Positions 22,836 through 34,369 are shown, counted from the stretch's first letter. The stretch: DNA of 64,000 nucleotides from Diphasiastrum complanatum (GCA_029204225.1 CM055097.1:29791785-29855784), one strand, 5' to 3'. Notes: generated by a model not told the origin, from the letters alone. Made by a program: numbers and translations.

Positions 22836-22851
22836 TTTGAGGGGGAAGATA
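22836..22851 (+). other. Polypurine tract, copy 1
   Basis: ttgagggggaaga-type purine run directly before the LTR start TGTAATACCCTATTACATG at 22,852. Confidence 0.85.
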
Positions 22852-23071
22852 TGTAATACCCTATTACATGCATATTTTCTTTGAATTACTATGTTGTGAT
22901 GCAAAACCGTCAATCAACCTACTCAACTGATGAAGATAATCTTTGAATATGAAGAAATATCTAATGGACCCGATAATGATAAGTTATACAAAGACATATT
23001 GAAGATAAAGAGGCCTAAATAAATGTTACTGAAGGAAGAACTATATCCTGAAGGGCAAATATGAAACGATA
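22852..23071 (+). mobile_element. LTR 5' piece, cut by the duplication
   Basis: First 220 bp of the LTR whose fuller copy starts at 24,198. It is cut at 23,071, where the second duplication unit begins. Confidence 0.85.
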
Positions 23072-23325
23072 TCAAAGTTATCCAATGCTATCGTAGACTT
23101 CGGGTTGCAGACAAAGAAGCAGTATGATATTGTTTCCGATATTGGCTCCTTAAGGCCAAATATTACATTTAAGCAGCTCCTATCGGATAACAACTATTAT
23201 CAGAAGCAGCTGAAGAGTTTATCACAGACAAGGAGGAAGAAGAAAATTTCTCTACCTGAGATATCCCTTTTTGTCGTTGACCTTGGAGACCTGGGAGCAC
23301 AAGAGATTGACGTCTCTATCTCAGG

Positions 23326-23583
23326 ATGTTAATACCAATTGACTCCGGGTCAACCGTTTTGCTACTTACCTTGAGTTCCACGTCATTTTTCATTTACCTC
23401 ATCAACGCTCGCGATCAAGTTCTCAAGTGTTATGCTTGCTTCCTTGCTCACAGTGTGCTATCATCATTTTCAGTGATCAATTGCTATCATCTCATAATTA
23501 ATCAAGTTGTTGTTTTTACCATCTTGAGCAATGGCATCTTCTTAGTCTGTGATTCCAGCCAATGTCAATTAGAAGGTGCATAG
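23326..23583 (+). pseudogene. Retrotransposon protease active-site region, copy 2
   Basis: Same reading as at 21,980-22,237 including PIDSGS; no catalytic difference between the copies was seen. Confidence 0.65.
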
Positions 23584-23585
23584 CA

Positions 23586-24043
23586 GACTGAATCCCGAAG
23601 AATTCCAAATGTTGGCTGATCACTGTGGACTTGGCTACACTTTAATAATCGATCTATCTACAATTTTGAAAGAGGCCAGTTATGAGTCCATACAAGGACT
23701 GATCGAGGTCACAGACGTTGTAGTTTCATCGTAGGTTCGAGGTGTGAGGATGGATATTTCAAAGGCAACCTTTGCAGCTACCCTCCATCTGCCTACTCCA
23801 ACATTATCCAGGCAGGATATCGATGAACCAAATCTCTTCCATGGCAATTTCTACATGCCAAGTAAGGGATACAAGATTTCAATGATTAAAGATTCTACTC
23901 TGAGGAACTTTTTAAGAACATGTTTTGTTGATCTGGACAACCATGTTGTTGGCCAATTTCATGAGGCCAAGAGAAGAAAAATTGAAAGACAAATACATTT
24001 AAATGAAAGATTATCTCTGATATTGCATAATGCTCCAGAGTAA
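23586..24043 (+). pseudogene. Unrecognised 3' open frame of the element, copy 2
   Basis: Same as 22,240-22,697 but here the second stop is absent (ccaggcagg instead of ccaggtagg), so 100 codons from about 23,744 to 24,043 are open: ATFAATLHLPTPTLSRQDID, EPNLFHGNFYMPSKGYK, HLNERLSLILHNAPE. The upstream TAG at 23,731-23,733 remains. Confidence 0.5.
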
Positions 24044-24181
24044 TGTATACATCTTGTATATATATTGAAGAAAAAGGCTTTTTATCTTCCCTGTTTGTTC
24101 GAGATCCATTATGGAATGTATTGAAGAAATATCTTTTCTTTGATGTGTTTTGATTTCAATTGTTCGCGAGGATGCTTCACA

Positions 24182-24197
24182 TTTGAGGGGGAAGATA
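24182..24197 (+). other. Polypurine tract, copy 2
   Basis: Same purine run as at 22,836-22,851, directly before the LTR start at 24,198. Confidence 0.85.
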
Positions 24198-25310
24198 TGT
24201 AATACCCTATTACATGCATATTTTCTTTGAACTACTATGTTGTGATGCAAAACCGTCAATCAACCTACTCAACTGATGAAGATAATCTTTGAATATGAAG
24301 AAATATCTAATGGACCCGATAATGATAAGTTATACAAAGACATATTGAAGATAAAGAGGCCTAAATAAATGTTACTGAAGGAAGAACTATATCCTGAAGG
24401 GCAGATTTGAAACGATATGAACCTTAAAATGAAGGCCAACCCTAAAAGAAGAACATTCCAGAAGCTTCATTTATTGTGCCTCAATCAAACGTTGTAACCT
24501 TCCATGTGCTTGCTTCTCATTGGAGCAAAGTCGTGTGACAAGGATGCCACCTAGGAAATGTACACTTGTAATTTTCCTATTGGATGTAATTTATTAATTA
24601 AACTAAATATGAAGTGACATATCGGTTACTAGAGAGCTACGTACTTTCGCGCTCGTTCTCTATATGTACTCCACTTACGCTTCAATACAATTATCGAGTT
24701 TTTCAGGAGATCACAGAGAGAGTTTGAGTCTTCAAGTTTTCCCTTCTCTATGCTTTCATAGGCCTTCTGTTTGCTGAGTACTTATGTTTCTGACAGTTGG
24801 TAAGTCTCACCTTGTTGGATGTGCTTGTGATTGTAACTCTGGTCAAACACTTCTTTAGCCTTGATACTATCGTATGTGAGCAACCGTGAATTCATTCTTA
24901 AAACTCATTGATCATTTGATTGCTTGTGTAATTGAATAATCAATTGCTTGGAACTTAATTGTGATGTTAACATTCGGAATCACTGCTACATTACACTGAC
25001 GTATATCCAGACTTGCACATCCTAAAGCTTGCTCTGTGTTGTTGTAAATCAATGCTTTGAAACTTGCATATGGATACTCGTGCAGTTTAACTTAGTAGTC
25101 AGTCGTTCATTGAATGAGCACTTTCTGTTGTTGAGGACAGATTGTTGGACTACGTTTGGATTGTACTAAGACATTTGCATGTTACTCTGCCTTGGTTTAT
25201 CTGATGCAACAGACCTTGCTTGTTTGACAAACTTTATTAGGTGCACAGACCGATAGATCGGACTGGACGACGAGTTTGATACACTAACCAGTAATATAAC
25301 ACGTACGATA
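24198..25310 (+). mobile_element. 3' LTR of the duplicated element
   Basis: Starts TGTAATACCCTATTACATG after the polypurine tract. It has a TATA-like ctatatgtactcc near 24,659 followed by a CT-rich leader. The right end is not clearly defined; I place it roughly where character changes before 25,320. No 5' LTR was found left of 21,262. Confidence 0.6.
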
Positions 25311-25319
25311 TGAGACTAG

Positions 25320-25632
25320 TCGGCATCAATATCTTTCACTTTTGTATGTTTGAAACCACACCCTAATCGGTGATATTGGTCGCTGATACTCTTAAATGTC
25401 TGTTGACAACCAGCTTTTAATTTAAGAACAATAAATGAGTTAAAAACATCTAAAATCACAACATTAAGCAGTCTCTTTGGGGAACGACAATCTTTTATAC
25501 TACATATACTTACAATTAAGATAAGTATACCACAATAGCTCTTGATTAATACATGCTAAATAATTGTTGATCTAGATCTCGAAATCTAATGTCTAGTTTG
25601 AATGAATGTCTTGTATGATCTTTAATTTAGAC
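25320..25632 (+). mobile_element. 3' part of another LTR
   Basis: Ends ...tttagaca directly before a primer site. The last 90 bp contain gatctagatctcgaaatctaatg, loosely resembling the LTR A tail. The start is not visible. Confidence 0.5.
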
Positions 25633-25645
25633 ATGGTATGAGAGC
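25633..25645 (+). other. Primer-binding site (one change)
   Basis: tggtatgagagcc, differing from tggtatcagagcc at one base, directly after an LTR-like CA end. Confidence 0.7.
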
Positions 25646-26966
25646 CATATATGGCTAACCCTTAGAATGATATTTTGTAGAAAATTTGGGTTGCATTTTA
25701 TCTGTTGAAAAGTTGCAGCATGTAAAGAGTTCTGTTTGTAGAAATGCAGACTAAAGAAAGAGAGTTTAATTATGTGCTTGCTGCTTATGAGTAAAGAATG
25801 TACAACGTGTCAAGAAAGGGCGGATCAGAATTCAGACAGTATGTGTGGATTCTTATCGTAATCGCTGAAGGTGTGCCCATTCTGAGAAACTATAGCTATT
25901 ATATTGCAAAAGGTAGCCGTTGGTAGCGGATTTCAAAGTGCCGGATGCAGCGCGTAAGTCCTTCGAGACGTACCTGTCTTAGCCATTGGCAGATCAGCAT
26001 CAGCCCGATGAATCACTTGCTGCTAGGTTATCCCTGCCTTGTTGCGAGAGTCAGCCATGTTGAAAGCGGTTAGCAGCAGTCATATGTGCTGCATTTTAAA
26101 GGAGGTAGCCTTCTTCGCTTTTGGTGTGAACTGATCAATCAAAACGACAGTGTTGCCATTTTCGACCGCTGACTCCGTTTCAGGGCTGCCATTTTGCAGG
26201 TTTGAATTTATTGTTTCATTCTCGGGAGAGTTCCTGCACCTCAAGCGCTGCTATCGTCACCCAGTTTGCAGACTGAATGTGCAAAATTTCTGGATAAAAA
26301 GTAGCTCTTGAATGCGATTTCTAGGGTGATTTGGATCAAAGATTTGATTTGCCACAATCTCAGCCGAAAAACATTGAGAATTAACGTAGAAATCTCTTTG
26401 ATTCCTATTGAGAGTACAACAACTCAACATCATGTTGACGTTGGCAGTCACAAAAGAAGCAAATAATACCGGGATTTGATGGAAAGAGACAACCTTCAGA
26501 ACTGAAGGTCGTGTGCTACTTTTGAAGTTTTTTCTTTGTGCATAATTATTGACATTTCTTTTAAAAAAAGGCAATGCTATATGCTCTAGATGGTCAATGC
26601 CAAATGGGGTTTATACCACTATGAGGAGGGTATTAAATTTTTTGATATGAGACGGGTCGGTAGTGCAGGTTTTTAAGAAATTTAATACTAGTTGGGTATC
26701 AATATAAGAAGGTGAAGGAGTTGTAGAATGGCTGATATCTTAAGGGCGATACCCTCTTGTTATCAACTCAGGTATAAACATGTACTAGGGTAGTTTATGT
26801 GATACCATGTTGAAACGCATCATTGATACCAACCGGGACCCTATATACCCGCCCAACACTCGTTTCTATATAAGCCATCATTAAAGTCAATGTCTTAAAT
26901 TATAAGAGCATTTGTGCACAAAAAGCTTTGACTTAGTGTTAAGGACAATATTGGAAAAACTTTGTC
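25646..26966. other. Unassigned; leader of the preceding element then unknown
   Basis: No gag motif follows the primer site. The sequence from about 25,800 to 26,250 is less AT-rich but broken in all frames. A 105-codon minus frame (26,257-26,574) has no known motif. Confidence 0.3.
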
Positions 26967-27117
26967 CTTTAGATGCACCTCTACATGCAAGTTGTAAACA
27001 ATAAAATTTCATGTCCACTTTTTCTTGCATGCATGCCCAAGCTTTAGATGTACCTTTATATGCAAGTCATAAAGAGCAAAAATTTGTGTCCCTCTTCTTT
27101 TTTGCATGCATGCCCAT
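26967..27117. repeat. 75-bp imperfect tandem duplication
   Basis: Two units starting at 26,967 and 27,042, each opening ctttagatgYacctYtaYatg and closing ttgcatgcatgccca. Confidence 0.8.
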
Positions 27118-28862
27118 TCTCTCGACATGATTACCAACAACTATGTTCTGATAAAGATTATCTATTTGCGATCACAAAACCATTTCTTATATGTTTTTTA
27201 GTGGTGTCATATCTCTACCCATGCACACACTTTAAATAAAGTTAAATTTTTGAGATAAGAAAAGAAAATAATAGCCACTATACCACAGTTCCAAGACAAG
27301 AAGACTAGGATTTGAAAATAGCAAATTACCTTGCATCCAATCTTATACAATTAAATTATTTGTTAAATTTGTCAATGCCTTTGTTGTATATTTCAACGTT
27401 TTCTTTTTTTGTTAGTTTTCTATTTGAAGTTTTTAATTGTTATAAAGCACTTGGATCAACTCCAAAGGTTGTAATGTGTCAAATTGAAAATGAAGCTTGT
27501 CTAATTCCATTGATGTTTTATTGTTTGTCACATGGAATCCATTGTCATTGAAGAAAAATGCTAAGAGTGATAAAGATCTACCACGACCTACATGCATGTG
27601 AAATTGCACATCTATCAAAGTGGATGGATCAACTCAGATTTTCAAGAGCTATCTAACACACTTTGAATCTAGACAAGAGCTCAATCACTCAGAAAGTTAT
27701 GATCATCCAAAGTCAAGCAAGTTTTTCACATATACTTCAAAAAACTAAGTTACAAAACTCATTAAGAAAGAGCCTACCAAGCACCTTGCTCTTGGGTAGA
27801 GAGAGAAAATCAATGTGGTCTCGAGTAGAGAGAGTATGTAGCCTCATGAAGTTCAAGATCCCTTGTAATTACAAGATTAGGAAAATCATGCTTACTTTTG
27901 ATGGTTTGTGGACTAGTCATTCTAGCATGATAAATCTTGGTAATAGTAACAAGTACACGTTTTGTGATCTTGATCAATGTGATTTTCACAAGACATGGAG
28001 ATATCGGATTTCCTTCAAAGAGAAGCATCAAGATCAAGGATGAACAAGTTTCAAGTTCATGCATCTTCACTCAACATGGAAGAAATCAAGTGCAAAGGTG
28101 CAAGGAAGAATCAAGACTCTTCAATTCATCTTGGAGGAGATCAAGAGGAGTGTGAAAAGTAGCCTAATTTGGCAAATCTAGCCATGTAGAACATTGTAAA
28201 TACTATGTATAATTGGGTTCCACACATGTAAGGCCTAGATGCCACGTGGAAACCCACTTCTAATGTAGGTTAGGTCAAGTCAAGAGAGTTAGTCATGTCT
28301 ATTTGGTGGTCATCCCTACTTTATAGGACCTACACCTAAGTTTAAGGTGAAAATTTGACCAACTAAGAACCTACCAAGCATAACTCTAGGATCTAGGCTA
28401 GGGTTTCATTTTAGGGCAAGAAGAGTGAGTTAACTTCCTTATTACATGCTGGAAATCCACCTAACTTCAAGAAGGAAGTCGAATTTACTATGTATTCCAA
28501 GCTCCCATAGTGAGAAGATAGAATATTTTTTGAGCTCATTGGCAATCTCGAGCTAGTTCACTATGTACATTGAGTTTTTGTGATCCAAATAAACCAAATC
28601 AATTTCTACTTGTTTCTCAGCTTGAAGGCCGTACTACAGCTTATTTACACATGTGTGGACTCGGATTTCAATGTTGATCAATGTTTTTGACTGTTAATGC
28701 TTCTTGTTTGTCAAATTGCCAATCTAGATCCACTTTTTGATGACTAGTTTTTTGATAGATTGTTAAGCAAGCATCCAATCACTCTTGTGGATCTTTTGTA
28801 GATTCATTTATGGTCCTAAAGTACAGTACTCACACAATCCACATTATACCCAGCTCATCCAA
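27118..28862. other. Unassigned, LTR-like in part
   Basis: Open frames up to 126 codons (27,663-28,043) have no recognised domain. From about 28,200 the sequence has LTR-like character (G-box gccacgtgg at about 28,240; ACACATGTGT palindrome at 28,647-28,656) and it ends directly upstream of a gypsy pol fragment. Confidence 0.3.
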
Positions 28863-29700
28863 GAGGAATTGACTAGGTTGCTTGATTAGGATTTATGTTC
28901 AAAATGGAATACATTTCTTGTATATCATTGATTGTGGGGGTGTCTAAGAAGAGTGGAAAATTATGAATATGTGCTAATTTCGATAAATTCAATGTAGTGA
29001 CCCATAAGAATCACTTTTTTCTAGCATTCATAGAATATATACTTAAAAGGGTTGCTAGTCACGAGGCCTATAGTTTTCTAGATGGCTTCCATGGCTATAA
29101 ATAGTTATAGATCACCCCGGAAGATCAATCTAAAAAAACTTCTGTGTGACTGAATGGAGTACCTACGCCTACAAAGTAATGTTATTTGGATTGTGCAATT
29201 CACCAAGCACCTTCCTAAGAGTTATGAGTTAGACTTTTGAGGATCATCTACAAAAGTTCTTTGAAATCTTCTTAGACGATGTGTATGTATGCACTATTTA
29301 TGAATCAAGCACTTACATCATTTGAAAAAAATGCTAATCTGGTGTCGATAATATGACATATCAATTAACTCTAAGAGATGTTAGATATTTGTCAACACAT
29401 AGTATTGGGGGGACATTATCTCAAAACACAACATTGCTACTAATTGGGACAAAAACAAGGTATTAATTTGCTTGCAAACTAGGAACAATATGTGAGATCT
29501 TAGAGTTTATGAGACATTTCAGTTATAATCAGAAGATTTTTGTTGTATTTTGCTAAGTTATCTAGGCCAATTTGTAAGTTGACGATCACGCTCGAGTGGA
29601 CATCACTAGCCACTAAAGGTTTTCACAAGCTAAAATAGGCACCTGTGTTAGCTCCAACCCTTAGATCTCCTAATTGGACCATCAAATTTCACATCCATAC
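28863..29700 (+). pseudogene. Ty3/gypsy reverse transcriptase and RNase H remnant
   Basis: Frames together read EELTRLLD, VSKKSGKL, ICANFDKFNVVTHKNHF, SHEAYSFLDGFHGYK, YLDCAIHQAPS-like sequence, then KVL-NLLRR-type degraded LDD region (cttagacgatgtgtatgta at about 29,272 would give the LDDxxVY box). Further on come HLHHLKKMLIWCRKYDISIN, the GDIISKHNIA region and, near 29,640, a KAPVLAPTLRSPNWTIKFHI-like RNase H start. The order matches the Ty3/gypsy pol of plants. Many stops and frameshifts; gag, protease and integrase are absent. Confidence 0.88.
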
Positions 29701-29724
29701 ATAAGCATCCAAGCTATAATACTC

Positions 29725-29830
29725 TTTTGAGTTAAATACTCCTGTTTCTAGCATCAAATACAAGAAAATAGCACTCATTCATCTTAATAGATTTGTCTAT
29801 CTCCGATTATATCTGGAGATCCAAATCAAA
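29725..29830. repeat. Dispersed repeat shared with 760-870
   Basis: Direct-orientation similarity to 760-870. The family is unknown; in both places the neighbouring sequence is also unassigned. Confidence 0.6.
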
Positions 29831-30009
29831 AGAAAAATTGTACTCAAGCATACCATAAATATAGCAGAATAACATCCACTAGATAAATTAAATTCTCCAC
29901 AAATAAAATACTTATCTTGTGAGAATGTCTGTGAGATCCATAGGTCCTCAATTAAAATACTGGAGTAAAGAGATTCGAAACACTGATGCAAGAAAAATGT
30001 AGGATACTT
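29831..30009. other. Unassigned spacer
   Basis: AT-rich; may continue the dispersed repeat. Nothing else seen. Confidence 0.3.
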
Positions 30010-30890
30010 TGCTAACCAGATTTAATCATGAAGCCAAATTATGCTTCTTGAAGATCAGCTGACCAATCTAAGATGGGATGGTAAAGACCTCATCTACTTC
30101 ATCAGAAGAATGAAGGACCTGTTCCTTTTCTTACAGAATTCTGAAACAAAGAATGCAGTCTCAGCAAAGAAGCATCTCACATACATGTTGTGAGCTCTAC
30201 CAAGATCGCTTCATACGACCTGAACATTGGTTGCCAAAGATCCACAGATGACCCTTGAGAAGGCTGTAATGAAGCCCGTGAACACCTTGATGAAAAGGAT
30301 GGCTCTAACCAAGCTCTCTACAACAACATAGAGAAGCAGAAGAGGAATTTCAAGCCTAAGAGAGAGTCAAACCAAAGACAAAATCAAAAGCAACAGTCAG
30401 AGGGAGCTAAAAAAAAACAAATGGAAGAGCAAAAATAAGCCGAGACAACAAGATGGTGAGAAGAAGACCAGCATGAGATGCACACAAGAAGGCCACACCG
30501 TTGATAATTGTTGGCTCAATCCAAAGATAGAATTTGTTGACTGCAATCAAAATCCCACAACCAAGAAAGCTTAGAGCAGACGGGAGAGCGACAATAGCTC
30601 ATCCTACGTGGAGGAACCCGAGTCCTCCAAGATGGCCACAGATAGAGCCAACATTAGCAAGAATCCAACAGCCTACTTGTGTACTGATGTTTGTGCAACA
30701 TCAATTTCAGATACATAAGAATAATTCTTGATTCAGGTGCAATGTCACACTTCATGACAACAAGACAGATGATTGCTGATTATCAAGAATTAGAATCTTC
30801 CAGATAATCTTGGGAGATGATTCGAAACTAGAGCGATATGGTTTAGAACCAAAGGAAGATACATAAGGCTCGATGATACTCTATATGTGC
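30010..30890 (+). pseudogene. Copia gag and protease fragment, third lineage
   Basis: The plus strand reads EDQLTNLRWDGKDLIYFIRR, KDLFLFLQNSETKNAVSAKK, a stop, KDPQMTLEKAVMKPVNTL, a basic tail, then MRCTQEGHTVDNCW, a zinc knuckle that has lost its first Cys. About 200 bp on, IILDSGAMSHFMTTRQM is the protease active site with DSGA kept, followed by GDDSKLERYG and RLDDTLYVPTL. Sequence differs from the UBN2-type gags elsewhere in the window. The 5' part is missing and the 3' end abuts an opposing gag fragment at about 30,890. Confidence 0.87.
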
Positions 30891-31480
30891 CCACTCTTCA
30901 GTATCTCCATCCTTTGCTTGCTCCTTTTTGAATGCTCCTCCCTTGCTCCTTGCTTTGCCTTTGCTCTTGAAAAATAAGGCTTTGTCATCATCATCGTTGA
31001 TGGAGAGCCTCTCCATCCTTGATTTGATATGAGCCTTCCTACTCTCCTCGGCCATCAACACACTTTGAAGGTCTTTAAGTGTAGGCAAGTTTCCCATGAT
31101 GGCATAGCTTTGGACAAGGTTAGTAAAATCACTACATAATCCATTCAAAACTATTTGCACAAGCTCACTCTCTTTAATAGGTTCACCAACATAAGCAAGC
31201 TCTTTGTTTAAATCTTTCACTCTCAAAACAAATCAATGTCCACTCTCACTCTTCCCTTGGAAGCATTGAAGAAGAGGGAAAGTAACCTTGAGGTATTCTT
31301 GGACTCATAGATCTTTTGAAGAGTCTCCCAAGCCTCTTGGACTGAGGTACATGCTCCTACTTCTTTGAGCAAATCATTTGCAACATTAATCTTAATACAA
31401 TGAAGTGCAATCTTTATGGATGCCATCTTCAATGATAGGGAGATAGATTCAAAGAAACAAGATAGATTGTACAAGATATG
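30890..31480 (-). pseudogene. Copia gag fragment, minus strand
   Basis: The minus strand reads MASIKIALHCIKINVANDLL, QEAWETLQKIYESKNTSRLL, a frameshift near 31,230, then MRVKDLNKELAYVGEPIKES, QIVLNGLCSDFTNLVQSYAI, LMAEESRKAHIKSRMERLS and a Lys-rich tail. It is the same gag lineage as 3056-3990. It stops before the zinc knuckle where it meets the opposing fragment at 30,890. Confidence 0.92.
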
Positions 31481-32201
31481 ATCACTATTAGCTATCCCAC
31501 TCTATTTGGGACTTGAGATGAATCACTCTCTGATTTCTCAACAAGATCTAAGGTGATCTTGAGCTTGATCTATCTTCTAGATCCAAACTAGATCCAAATT
31601 TAACATAGATTTGATCAAAACTAGTCTCCTCCTTGATCTCAACTTCACAAGAAGGGTAAAAATCCACCTATATTGAACCAGAAGCACTTTATAACACACA
31701 AATGTCTTACAAATGAAGCCTCTTAAATCAGGTTGAATCACATTGACATATTCAATCACAAACCTATCCAAAACCGAGTAGAATAGAAACACAATTTTCA
31801 CTAGTTTTGCATTTCTAGATGAAAAAATCATCAAAACACTTGATATGAACCTAAAAGGTGTATTTCAGGACCTTAAGAAGCCTAAGAACGACCTAATTAA
31901 GCTCTCAAATGACTGAGCCAAACTTCTGAAGAGTGGTGGCATTCAAATTCTTATGAAAATCTCTACTCCAAGATTCAACTCATAAGAACTTTCTAATTTG
32001 GTTTGGTTGAATGGAAATGGGTCACTCTTGGTTCTTGCAGCTATAACTCAGCAAAACAAGTTCCCTTTGATCTATTATCACTCAAATGAAACCAAATTTG
32101 AAGGTACAATCACTAGATTAGCAACTAGTAGCAAGGGCAAACCCAATACTTCTCAAATCTAGGATCTAAGCTTGAGAAAATCAAAAGCTCACTTTTGATT
32201 A
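31481..32201 (-). other. Leader between primer site and gag
   Basis: Non-coding sequence between the gag start and the primer site of the minus-strand element; unusually long (about 700 bp) but no other feature was seen in it. Confidence 0.5.
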
Positions 32202-32214
32202 GGCTCTAATACCA
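32202..32214 (-). other. Primer-binding site
   Basis: ggctctaatacca on the plus strand (tggtattagagcc on the minus strand), adjoining an LTR ending ...ttttgtca. Confidence 0.82.
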
Positions 32215-33131
32215 TGACAAAATTTTACAACAAAATTAATCCCAATCAATCCTAAAAGTGATGGAGGATGCACAAATCAAAGATCTAGATCCAAACTATG
32301 AGCTAGAATCAAGACTAGTTACCAAAAGTAGCAAATTTGGCATTTAACTCCACATTAGCCGCATAGATTTGATCAAATGAACCAAAGTACAAAAAGCTTC
32401 TCACACCTGTAAACAGGTTCAGTAACTTCCAAACCAAGCAATTAATGCATAAGAACACTCACATCCAATAGCTAGAACTCGCCACCAAAAGACAATGATG
32501 ATAGAAGTGGAAAAACTCGGTTTTTCTTGATATTTTGATGGAGATCCCATCATACATTTATACATTTCAAGCATGGATCTGAATGTTTTAGGGCATATCT
32601 GTACTTATCATAACCTAACCCTAACATCTAGCCTAATAGGTCATTGGATCCACCCTAATATGGAGTCAAGATCTCAAGATCCAAAAACAATGTAAAACAT
32701 ACTATTTTTGGCTCCTACAATTTCTCTAGCTTATCTAAGCACACTTTGGCCTCATTTCAAAGATGCTATCACAATGTAATATGAGGAATGAAGTCTTGGG
32801 AAAGCATCCTATGCTATTTGGCACGTGTGGCATCTATTTACATGGCCATCTTGCCAATTACAATGCATGTGACCAAAATTGGTCAAGCTAGAATTGTGAA
32901 ATTTCAACATCTTTCAACCTATTCCAATGCACAAAGCACTCTCTTGAATGTCAAAAAATGAACTCAAGAAGAAATCACAAAGATATGGAACCTCACAAAT
33001 CTCTTTCTTGCACCAAACCTAGCAAAATCAACACATAGAATGGAAGATACTTGATCAACACATGATCAACCTACAATCTCATGAACTTTTACACTTCCTA
33101 AACTTGAAACACACTCTTGAGAAGTCCAACA
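32215..33131 (-). mobile_element. 5' LTR of the minus-strand copia element
   Basis: The left end is fixed by the primer site. The proposed right end is where the minus strand reads TGTTGGACTTCTCAAGAG (33,131), giving 917 bp. A TATA-like gtataaatg lies on the minus strand near 32,560. No second copy is in the window, so the right end is inferred from the TG start only. Confidence 0.6.
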
Positions 33132-33471
33132 ACCTCAAAAAAAAAAAAAGATCCAAACAAATTTAGGGTTTTGAAAAAAAATTGAATCATTCAAATTCTA
33201 TATGCAATTGCTACAAAGTTGATATACAATCTTGTGGTTTCCGATGAGACCTATCTAATGCAATTAAAGTCGTCCAAATCTAGTAAGTAAAGTGTGAAAC
33301 CAGCCTTCTTCAAATTCATAAATCTATATGGAGTTTTGATCTACAAAATTCAATTTCACACATGAAAAATGCTTGATTTTTTAGTAGAAATCAATCTAGC
33401 ACACTCTAGAATTGGTAACTCCTCCAAATCCTTGCTAAAGATGGCTGATCCTTCAATAAACTGCAACAATA
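33132..33471 (-). mobile_element. Internal leader of the LTR C element, truncated
   Basis: Sequence downstream of the LTR C primer site on the minus strand. It breaks off at the neighbouring LTR at 33,131, so only about 340 bp of internal sequence remain and no gag is reached. Confidence 0.5.
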
Positions 33472-33483
33472 TCTCTGATACCA
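33472..33483 (-). other. Primer-binding site of the LTR C element
   Basis: tggtatcagaga on the minus strand, immediately after the LTR end ...ttcaca. Confidence 0.8.
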
Positions 33484-33811
33484 TGTGAAGAATTATCAAA
33501 TCACTAAGATCCAATATGTCCCTTTGATCTTTGGTTATGAATGACAACACATCTAGCACAATTGACAATGTAGAATTCTAACATCTACTACACATAGAAG
33601 ATGAAAACTCAATAAGATCTTGATCAAACATCAACTATATGATAAAATGAAGTTGTTGTCCATACAATAGCAATACCATAACATGTTTCACATGTGTGGA
33701 TCCAATACACAACATACAATAGCATTCACACACAAGATTGCAAGATATCAGCCCTATAATGGAAAAATGGATATATGAACCCAAAGAGAACTCATGTATA
33801 AGCATGAATGA

Positions 33812-33899
<88 letters not shown>

Positions 33900-34219
33900 T
33901 ATCTCTTCCCATGCTTATACACTATTTATAGCAGGTCTATGCCCTATTTGGAAGTCCTTCTCCAATCTTCTCAACAATAGAAAACTACTAGATTGATTCC
34001 AGGCCCTAGATGTAAATGGACTAGATTCAATGTACCAAACTTTCAAATTTAAATCTTCCCAAACTCGACCTACTTCCTTTTCCCACACTTTCTAAAAATC
34101 GTAATTCAAATGAACTTAGACTAAAATAACTTCATAATGTTTATCTCTACGTTTAGATGCATATTGGCCTAAATTGCCAAATGAACTAAACATGACTAAA
34201 CTAGTTGATATTTCTCACA
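33484..34219 (-). mobile_element. LTR, family C, complete 5' copy
   Basis: 736 bp, TGTGAGAAATATC ... CTTCACA on the minus strand, followed by a primer site. It is the opposite-strand partner of 17,639-18,142. The TATA box (gctataaatag, about 33,927) is followed about 35-40 bp later by the CT array. The 3' third contains a CACATGTG box at 33,689-33,696. Confidence 0.88.
33815..33896. repeat. (GA)n microsatellite inside LTR C
   Basis: About 82 bp of uninterrupted GA (CT on the LTR's sense strand). Confidence 0.97.
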
Positions 34220-34366
34220 TTAGGTATATTCAACACTATGTTGGCAATACATGTATTTCTATAGATGGTCAAATACTTCGACACTGTTTTGACAATGTGA
34301 GTAAAACCACAGAGTAATTCCACATTACAGAATGATTTAAGTAATGTAATCTAACTCTCTCCCTTA
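34220..34366 (-). mobile_element. Truncated 3' LTR of an older copia element
   Basis: On the minus strand a polypurine tract (ttaagggagagag, about 34,355-34,370) is followed by ttagattacattac, the likely LTR start with its TG damaged. Only about 147 bp remain before LTR C begins. Confidence 0.5.
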
Positions 34367-34369
34367 ATG

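Larger units (their letters stand above)
21726..23071 (+). repeat. Tandem duplication unit 1 (1,346 bp)
   Basis: Unit 1 is repeated almost base for base at 23,072-24,417; only a handful of differences are visible (for example 22,456 t versus a in gctgcta/gcagcta, and gaattactatg versus gaactactatg). It holds protease coding sequence, a 3' open frame, the polypurine tract and the first 220 bp of the LTR. The join reads ...gatatcaaagttatcc, with the tcaaag of the unit start fused to LTR sequence. Confidence 0.97.
23072..24417 (+). repeat. Tandem duplication unit 2 (1,346 bp)
   Basis: Second copy of the unit. Its 3' end is continuous with the rest of the LTR (…gaaacgatatgaaccttaaaatg), so this unit marks the original order and unit 1 ends at the recombination join. 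Confidence 0.97.
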
